Shown: positions 6,058 to 10,368 of the stretch, piece after piece | How positions within the stretch are numbered: position 1 is the stretch's first letter | How the letters are laid out: each line of letters begins with the position of its first letter | Assembly (NCBI GenBank): GCA_016789035.1 | Contig: JAEUSC010000305.1 | Location: 1-10,368 of the forward strand | Origin: Candidatus Omnitrophota bacterium | GTDB lineage: Bacteria; Omnitrophota; Gorgyraeia; Zapsychrales; Fredricksoniimonadaceae | Direction: 5' to 3' | Length of the DNA: 10,368 nt | Program-made: the position numbers and the translations under genes | Notes under the pieces: generated by a model | What the model was told of the DNA's origin: nothing | The model's input: the letters and a program-made list of their open reading frames with translations, nothing else | Databases searched by the model: none

Positions 6058-6699
6058 ATGAAAAAGACGCTAGTTTTGGTATTGTTGATGGTTTTGGCAG
6101 TCAATCCCTTTGTTTATGCCGAAGTCATTGTGCTTTCCGATGGAACCACGATCAATGGCAAAATAGTTGGCCGGAATGATAAAAATTTAAGAGTGGAATT
6201 GGATGGTGAAATCACTTCTTTTAACTTAAGTCAGATCTTAACAGTTGACGGTAAACCGTTTGATAATAAAGCGGCTGTCACCGAAGTTTCTAAAGAGCAG
6301 ATAAACAAAGACTTGGCAGCATTGACAAATGTTGCCAAGGCGAGTCAGGCCAAGCTGGAAATTATTCGGAGTAAATCTAAGAAAGATGCTGTTAAGAAAT
6401 TTGTCGAAATTTTGGGTGTAAAAGAGCTTATGGCTAAGAACTTCGAACAGATGCTCGATAATATGCATCCAAATTATAGGGCGCAGATGAGAAAAGTCCT
6501 TAATGTGGATGAAATCGTCGACAACTTACTGCCACTCTATGATAAACATTTCACTCAGGATGAGCTAGACTATTATATTGCATTTTATTCTTCTCCTTCC
6601 GGTAAGAAATTGCAAGCAACTATACCTCTCATTATGAAAGAAAGTGTCGATGTAAATATGGAATACTTGAAGGACAAAATGCCTAAAGATATTCAGTAA
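6058..6699 (+). CDS. Exported DUF2059-domain protein with an N-terminal beta-rich domain
   Basis: 213 residues. The signal peptide (MKKTLVLVLL, hydrophobic to about 19) ends VYA/E at residue 21. Residues 22-68 look like a small beta-strand domain (IVLSDGTTINGKIVG, then short strands to VDGKPF), of the kind seen in SH3-like exported modules. Residues 100-205 are helical and match the DUF2059 pattern (PF09832), with the hallmark FTQDELDYYIAFYSSPSGKKL at 165-185 (spelled in part). The function of DUF2059 is not established. The gene begins 16 bases after the pilin stop, so the two are probably one transcript. AGAGGAAGG at 6044-6052 is a strong ribosome binding site and selects the ATG at 6058 over an in-frame GTG at 6052. 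A role in the envelope or pilus is possible but rests on context only. Confidence 0.82.
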   Translation: MKKTLVLVLLMVLAVNPFVYAEVIVLSDGTTINGKIVGRNDKNLRVELDGEITSFNLSQILTVDGKPFDNKAAVTEVSKEQINKDLAALTNVAKASQAKLEIIRSKSKKDAVKKFVEILGVKELMAKNFEQMLDNMHPNYRAQMRKVLNVDEIVDNLLPLYDKHFTQDELDYYIAFYSSPSGKKLQATIPLIMKESVDVNMEYLKDKMPKDIQ

Positions 6700-6849
6700 T
6701 TTCTTTTCGTTCCTAAATCATTGGAAATAATTCATTTTAGTTGATTTTAAGAGGTTGGATTTATCCCCAAGGAGAATGATTAATTTTTATGTAAGTTATT
6801 AAAAATAAACGTCTTGCAATCTATTATTGTGATATTTTTGTAATTTTCG

Positions 6850-6878
6850 TTGATTTTAAAAATAAACTTTGTTATATT
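6850..6878 (+). promoter_or_regulatory. Likely sigma70-type promoter for purB-purC-purSL
   Basis: TTGATT at 6850-6855 and TATATT at 6873-6878 are separated by 17 bases (four and five of six consensus matches). Transcription would start near 6885, leaving a leader of about 100 bases before purB. Confidence 0.5.
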
Positions 6879-6892
6879 ACTTCCATTTTCAG

Positions 6893-6936
6893 GCGGGAAA
6901 TTTCTTAAGTTCATTCATAAAATTATATTTTTCCGC
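6893..6936 (+). promoter_or_regulatory. Possible leader hairpin upstream of purB
   Basis: GCGGGAAA at 6893-6900 can pair with TTTTCCGC at 6929-6936 (eight pairs, one G-U) around a 28-base AT-rich loop. It is placed at the start of the predicted purB leader RNA. It does not match the purine riboswitch consensus, and no T-run follows as in an attenuator. Confidence 0.25.
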
Positions 6937-6985
6937 TAGATAAAATTCTTCCCCTTCCAGAACAACAAAACGAGGAGCAAAATGT

Positions 6986-8281
6986 ATGATTGAGAGGTAT
7001 ACCCTTTCCAAAATGGGGCGCATTTGGTCTGACCAGCGTAAGTTAGAAATTATGTTGAACATAGAAATTTTAGCTTGCGAAGCGATGGCAAAGTTGGGTC
7101 AAATTCCTAAACAAGCGGTTGATAACATACGTAAAAATGCCAAGTTTGATTTAGAAGAAGTTCGTCGTCTGGAAGAGAAGACAAAACATGATGTGGTGGC
7201 CTTTATTCAGAATGTGGGTGAAAGCTTAGGGTCTGATGCGCAATACCTCCACATGGGACTGACATCCTCCGATTTGTTGGACACTTCACTATCTGTCCAG
7301 TGTATTGAAGCTACCGATTTAATTATTGCCGATTTGAAAAAGCTATTGGCAGTCTTGAAGTTAAAGGCCAAAAAGTATAAGGATACCGCGTGCATCGCGC
7401 GTACCCATGGGGTTCATGCCGAACCGACAACGTTTGGTTTGAAATTAGCTATGTGGTATGACGAGACCCGACGGAATCTTGAACGCATGGAGCGCGCCCG
7501 TGAAAATATGCGCATTGGAAAACTTTCCGGAGCTGTCGGAACCTATGCGAATATTGATCCGTTTGTTGAACAGTATGTGTGTGAAAAATTAGGATTAAAG
7601 CCGGAAAATGTAGCCACTCAGGTTATTCAAAGAGATCATCATGCCGAATTTATGCAAGCGTTGGCCCTTGCCGGTTCCTCATTGAGTAAGTTTGCAGTGG
7701 AAATTCGCTTGCTGCAAAAGACTGAGGTTTTGGAAGTTGAAGAACCTTTCTTCAAAGGCCAGATTGGATCTTCAGCGATGCCTCATAAGAGAAATCCCGT
7801 GACTTGTGAACGGATCACCGGTTTAGCACGCATCCTTCGGGCTAATGCAACGGTTGCGGTCGAAAATATCAGTCTCTGGCATGAAAGAGACATCAGTCAT
7901 TCCTCCGCAGAACGTGTAATCCTTCCGGATAGCACGATCACACTCAATTATATGCTTAATAAATTTATCCCAATTGTTGAAGGATTGCTGGTTTATCCAA
8001 AGAATATGATCTCTAATCTCGGTAAGACCAGAGGTTTGATTTATTCACAGCGCATCCTTTTGGAGTTGATGAAAAAAGGGCTGACTCGAGACGCTGCTTA
8101 TTCCATCATCCAGGCTTGTGCCATGCAAGTTTGGCAGGAAACAAGTGAATTTAAGGATGTTTTGTACCGTGACCGCAAAGTAAGAAAGTATCTTTCTAAG
8201 AATGAAATTGATGCTTGCTTTGACATTAAATACTATATCCGTCATCGCGACCGGATTTTCAAACAAGTGGGGATTAAGTAA
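6986..8281 (+). CDS. purB: Adenylosuccinate lyase
   Basis: 431 residues, the length of the short Bacillus/Thermotoga type. It catalyses two steps: release of fumarate from SAICAR to give AICAR, and from adenylosuccinate to give AMP. Visible active-site elements are His68 (KTKHDV), the TSSDLLDTS segment at 93-101, His141 (RTHGVHAEPTTFG, proton-transfer histidine), and the flexible signature loop GSSAMPHKRNP at 261-271, with its catalytic Ser among S262-S263. The ATG at 6986 is chosen because GAGGAG at 6972-6977 lies eight bases upstream. An ATG four bases earlier, at 6982, is out of frame and stops after three codons. The purB stop and purC start share one base, so the two are translationally linked in one purine operon. 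Confidence 0.97.
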   Translation: MIERYTLSKMGRIWSDQRKLEIMLNIEILACEAMAKLGQIPKQAVDNIRKNAKFDLEEVRRLEEKTKHDVVAFIQNVGESLGSDAQYLHMGLTSSDLLDTSLSVQCIEATDLIIADLKKLLAVLKLKAKKYKDTACIARTHGVHAEPTTFGLKLAMWYDETRRNLERMERARENMRIGKLSGAVGTYANIDPFVEQYVCEKLGLKPENVATQVIQRDHHAEFMQALALAGSSLSKFAVEIRLLQKTEVLEVEEPFFKGQIGSSAMPHKRNPVTCERITGLARILRANATVAVENISLWHERDISHSSAERVILPDSTITLNYMLNKFIPIVEGLLVYPKNMISNLGKTRGLIYSQRILLELMKKGLTRDAAYSIIQACAMQVWQETSEFKDVLYRDRKVRKYLSKNEIDACFDIKYYIRHRDRIFKQVGIK

Positions 8282-8985
8282 TGGAAAAACTCGATAAAAT
8301 CTACGAGGGCAAGGCCAAGATCCTATATACCACCAATGATCCGGACCTTGTGATTCAGTATTTTAAAGATGACGCTACCGCCTTTAATGCAGCTAAAAAG
8401 GGAAGCATTGATCAAAAAGGTGTTATTAATAACAAAATATCGACTAAGATTTTTGAGATGCTTCAGTCCCGGGGAATTAAGACGCATTTCGTCAAGCAGT
8501 TAAATGAGCGTGAAATGTTAGTCAAGAAAGTATCAATTGTCCCTTTAGAAGTTATCATCCGTAACCGCGCGGCCGGTTCTCTCTGTCGGTTGTTAGGGCT
8601 TCCGGAAGGAACTACCCTGGCCTGCCCGATTTTAGAATTTTGTTATAAGGAAGATAAATTGGGCGATCCGATGATCACGGAATATCATATCCGGGCTTTG
8701 AATTATGCCACAGACCAGGAAGTCGAGAAAATTAAGACCATGGTTTTTAAGATCAATGATGCTATGAAGGAGTTTTTTGCAGCCTTAAATATTGAGCTGA
8801 TTGATTTTAAGTTAGAATTTGGTCGCTATAAGGACGAAATTATTTTGGCTGATGAAATTTCGCCTGACACTTGCCGGTTATGGGAAATTGGAACCGGAGA
8901 AAAATTGGATAAAGATCGCTTCCGTCGAGACCTTGGCAATATTGAACAGGCGTATCAGGAAGTTTTACGCCGCGTATCGCGATAA
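8281..8985 (+). CDS. purC: Phosphoribosylaminoimidazole-succinocarboxamide (SAICAR) synthase
   Basis: 234 residues, the standard length. It joins CAIR and aspartate with ATP to give SAICAR, the substrate of the PurB encoded just upstream. Landmarks are YEGKAK at 8-13 (ATP-binding loop), PLEVIIRNRAAGS at 88-100 (family signature 1), LIDFKLEFG at 173-181 (signature 2) and DEISPDTCRLW at 191-201 (metal and substrate binding). The ATG at 8281 overlaps the purB TAA by one base (TAATG), and no separate Shine-Dalgarno is obvious. The purSL gene follows after 64 bases, so the order matches the pathway cluster seen in many bacteria. Confidence 0.97.
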   Translation: MEKLDKIYEGKAKILYTTNDPDLVIQYFKDDATAFNAAKKGSIDQKGVINNKISTKIFEMLQSRGIKTHFVKQLNEREMLVKKVSIVPLEVIIRNRAAGSLCRLLGLPEGTTLACPILEFCYKEDKLGDPMITEYHIRALNYATDQEVEKIKTMVFKINDAMKEFFAALNIELIDFKLEFGRYKDEIILADEISPDTCRLWEIGTGEKLDKDRFRRDLGNIEQAYQEVLRRVSR

Positions 8986-9001
8986 TTTCAAATGAACCTT
9001 T

Positions 9002-9033
9002 TTGTAGAAGCGGGCTTCCGAGTCCGGCTACAA
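9002..9033. repeat. Imperfect palindrome between purC and purSL
   Basis: TTGTAG at 9002-9007 pairs with CTACAA at 9028-9033, and inside it CGGGC at 9011-9015 pairs with GTCCG at 9022-9026 (one G-U) around a TTCCGA loop. A three-to-one base internal loop separates the two stems. This GC-rich element stands out from its AT-rich surroundings and resembles dispersed palindromic (REP-like) units. It occurs once in this window. It could equally be a stabilising or translation-controlling hairpin in the purine mRNA. Confidence 0.5.
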
Positions 9034-9049
9034 TTTTCGTATCATCATC

Positions 9050-10368
9050 ATGATCTGGCGTGTTGAAATCAAAGACAAACCCGGCATTTTTGACGCAGCC
9101 GGCGACAGCGTCCACAAAGATATCCTCGATTGTGGAATTCATTCCATCCGGGAAGTTAAGGTTGTTGAGGTTTATACAATAAACGGCGATATCAATCGAA
9201 GTGGAGTTGAAATAATCGCCCGCGACCTGTTAACTGATCCCATAGTTCAAACCTACTCTATAGTTAGTGAATCGGATATTACGCCCCCTTCCGAAAAGGA
9301 TATTCAGGTAATCGAGATTGCCTATAATCCGGGTGTTATGGATCCGGTTGAGCAATCCACCTTAAAAGGGATTAAGGATTTAGGGATTGCCAAAGTCGCC
9401 GCTGTCCGCACCTCCAAAAAGTACCTGTTTTACGGGACTCTTTCCAGCAAAGATGCGGATTTTATCGTCAGTAAAATCCTTTCGAATAAGCTGATTCAAC
9501 ATGTTGTAACGGATCTTCCTGCCGAATACAAGAATTTAAGCTTAGGAACCACAGAACACCGACGAGTTGACCTTCTGCAGGTGGATTTGATCGGTGCCAA
9601 AGATAGTGAACTTTTGAAAATAAGCCGGGAAGGGCAGTTGTATTTGAATGTCAATGAAATGAAGGTTATTCAAACGTATTTTAAGAAATTGCAGCGTAAT
9701 CCGACGGATTGTGAGCTGGAGACGATTGCCCAGACGTGGAGTGAACATTGCCGGCATAAGACCTTTCGCGGTAATATCCGTCTGAAGCATATTGAAGATG
9801 GAAAAACGAAGACGCAGACAATCAAGAATCTCTTAAAATCTACGATCATCAAAGCGACCCAAACACTTAATAAGCCATGGTGTGTCTCAGTTTTTCATGA
9901 CAACGCCGGCGTGATTAAGTTTGATAAAGATTACAACGTTTGCTTTAAGGTTGAAACGCACAATCATCCGTCGGCTTTGGAACCTTTTGGCGGATCTAAC
10001 ACAGGGGTGGGTGGTGTCATCCGTGATACGCTCGGCACAGGATTGGCAGCTAAACCTATCTGCAATACCGACGTGTTTTGTTTTGCGCCTCCAGATGTTA
10101 CTTTTGATAAGCTCCCGCCAGGAACGTTACATCCGAAACGTGTGATGAAAGGCGTTATCAGCGGCGTCCGTGATTATGGTAATAAGATGGGAATTCCCAC
10201 GGTCAATGGGGCCATTGTGTTTGATAGGCATTTTATCGGAAACCCATTGGTTTTCTGCGGCAATGTCGGTCTTATTCCTAAAGGAAAAGAAATAAAATCT
10301 GTTCGAAAAGGTGATTTGATTGTTGTCATGGGTGGAAAGACCGGGAGGGACGGCATTCACGGTGCAAC
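9050..10368 (+). CDS. purL: Phosphoribosylformylglycinamidine synthase, PurS-PurS-PurL fusion (3' truncated by window end)
   Basis: The frame stays open for 439 codons to the window end, so the C-terminal half is missing. The enzyme converts FGAR to FGAM with ATP and glutamine-derived ammonia. Residues 2-71 (IWRVEIKDKPGIFDAAG..., ending VQTYSI) form a PurS-type domain. Residues 84-155 (DIQVIEIAYNPGVMDPVEQ...) look like a second PurS-like domain. From about 170 the PurL synthetase domain begins, with WSEHCRHK at 230-237, KVETHNHPSA at 300-309, GGVIRDTLGTG at 321-331, and GGKTGRDGIHGA at 428-439. In most bacteria with small PurL, PurS is a separate 80-residue protein; here it is fused. A separate glutaminase PurQ is expected downstream. 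The ATG at 9050 is the only plausible start, because an in-frame TAG lies at 9005 with no other start between. No Shine-Dalgarno precedes it. Confidence 0.92.
   Translation, partial: MIWRVEIKDKPGIFDAAGDSVHKDILDCGIHSIREVKVVEVYTINGDINRSGVEIIARDLLTDPIVQTYSIVSESDITPPSEKDIQVIEIAYNPGVMDPVEQSTLKGIKDLGIAKVAAVRTSKKYLFYGTLSSKDADFIVSKILSNKLIQHVVTDLPAEYKNLSLGTTEHRRVDLLQVDLIGAKDSELLKISREGQLYLNVNEMKVIQTYFKKLQRNPTDCELETIAQTWSEHCRHKTFRGNIRLKHIEDGKTKTQTIKNLLKSTIIKATQTLNKPWCVSVFHDNAGVIKFDKDYNVCFKVETHNHPSALEPFGGSNTGVGGVIRDTLGTGLAAKPICNTDVFCFAPPDVTFDKLPPGTLHPKRVMKGVISGVRDYGNKMGIPTVNGAIVFDRHFIGNPLVFCGNVGLIPKGKEIKSVRKGDLIVVMGGKTGRDGIHGA

Larger units (their letters stand above)
6700..6985 (+). other. 286-base AT-rich spacer before the purine genes
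   Basis: No gene is supported here. It contains a likely promoter (6850-6878), a leader hairpin (6893-6936) and two exact direct repeats. GTTGATTTTAA occurs at 6740-6750 and 6849-6859, and TTAAAAATAAAC at 6799-6810 and 6856-6867. The second copies overlap the promoter -35 and spacer, which would suit operator sites, though AT-rich DNA repeats easily by chance. I see no convincing terminator for the DUF2059 gene. Confidence 0.5.

Noticed and set aside
6769..6802. AAGGAG followed by an eight-codon frame (ATG at 6776) in the purB spacer
   Set aside because: Only one base separates the purine-rich motif from the ATG, the frame lies upstream of the likely promoter, and the peptide shows no pattern.
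6879..6985. Purine riboswitch in the purB leader
   Set aside because: The conserved purine-riboswitch core sequences and three-way junction cannot be found; only one simple hairpin is visible.
8840..9142. Minus-strand 100-codon open frame over the purC end and purSL start
   Set aside because: It lies opposite conserved purC and PurS sequence and crosses the intergenic palindrome, so it is a shadow.

Overview
The window is a stretch of ordinary bacterial chromosome, moderately AT-rich with very AT-rich spacers. It comes from a diderm-type or at least periplasm-bearing bacterium, because it encodes an exported c-type cytochrome, periplasmic copper chaperones, a Tat translocase and a type IV pilin-like protein. 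The tandem PurS-PurL fusion, the purB-purC-purSL order and a tiny Lys/Ala/Thr peptide gene remind me of uncultured groups such as Omnitrophota. That placement is inference from gene style only, and no marker gene here proves it.

Layout. (1) Bases 6-1931 (+) form a tight four-gene run: an exported MORN_2-repeat protein, a small mono-heme cytochrome c, a PCuAC copper chaperone with the complete H-x10-M-x21-H-x-M site, and a membrane-anchored SCO1/SenC protein. PCuAC and SCO together are the usual kit for loading copper into the CuA centre of cytochrome c oxidase, so oxidase genes probably lie just upstream, outside the window. (2) Bases 2060-2955 (+) hold tatA and tatC, overlapping by one base, behind their own likely promoter and a perfect Shine-Dalgarno. 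A strong, apparently bidirectional hairpin terminator follows. (3) Bases 3040-3090 (-) hold a 16-codon gene for MATKKKTAKKKTAKRK. It has an excellent Shine-Dalgarno and shares the hairpin as its terminator, and I regard it as the most interesting object in the window. (4) hemW (+) and a trans-polyprenyl diphosphate synthase (-) converge and overlap by four bases at their stop codons. (5) A type IV pilin-like gene and an exported DUF2059 protein (+) form a two-gene unit behind a good sigma70-type promoter. (6) After a 286-base AT-rich spacer with a likely promoter and a structured leader, the purine genes purB, purC and a 3'-truncated purSL run to the window end. They encode adenylosuccinate lyase, SAICAR synthetase and the FGAM synthase, three steps of de novo purine synthesis.

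The genes fall into functional blocks: copper and electron-transfer maturation, protein export, heme trafficking and isoprenoid synthesis, surface appendage or envelope, and purine biosynthesis. I see no tRNA, rRNA, insertion sequence, prophage, CRISPR array or defence system. Most of the window is well-recognised housekeeping; the novelty is in the small and non-coding elements.
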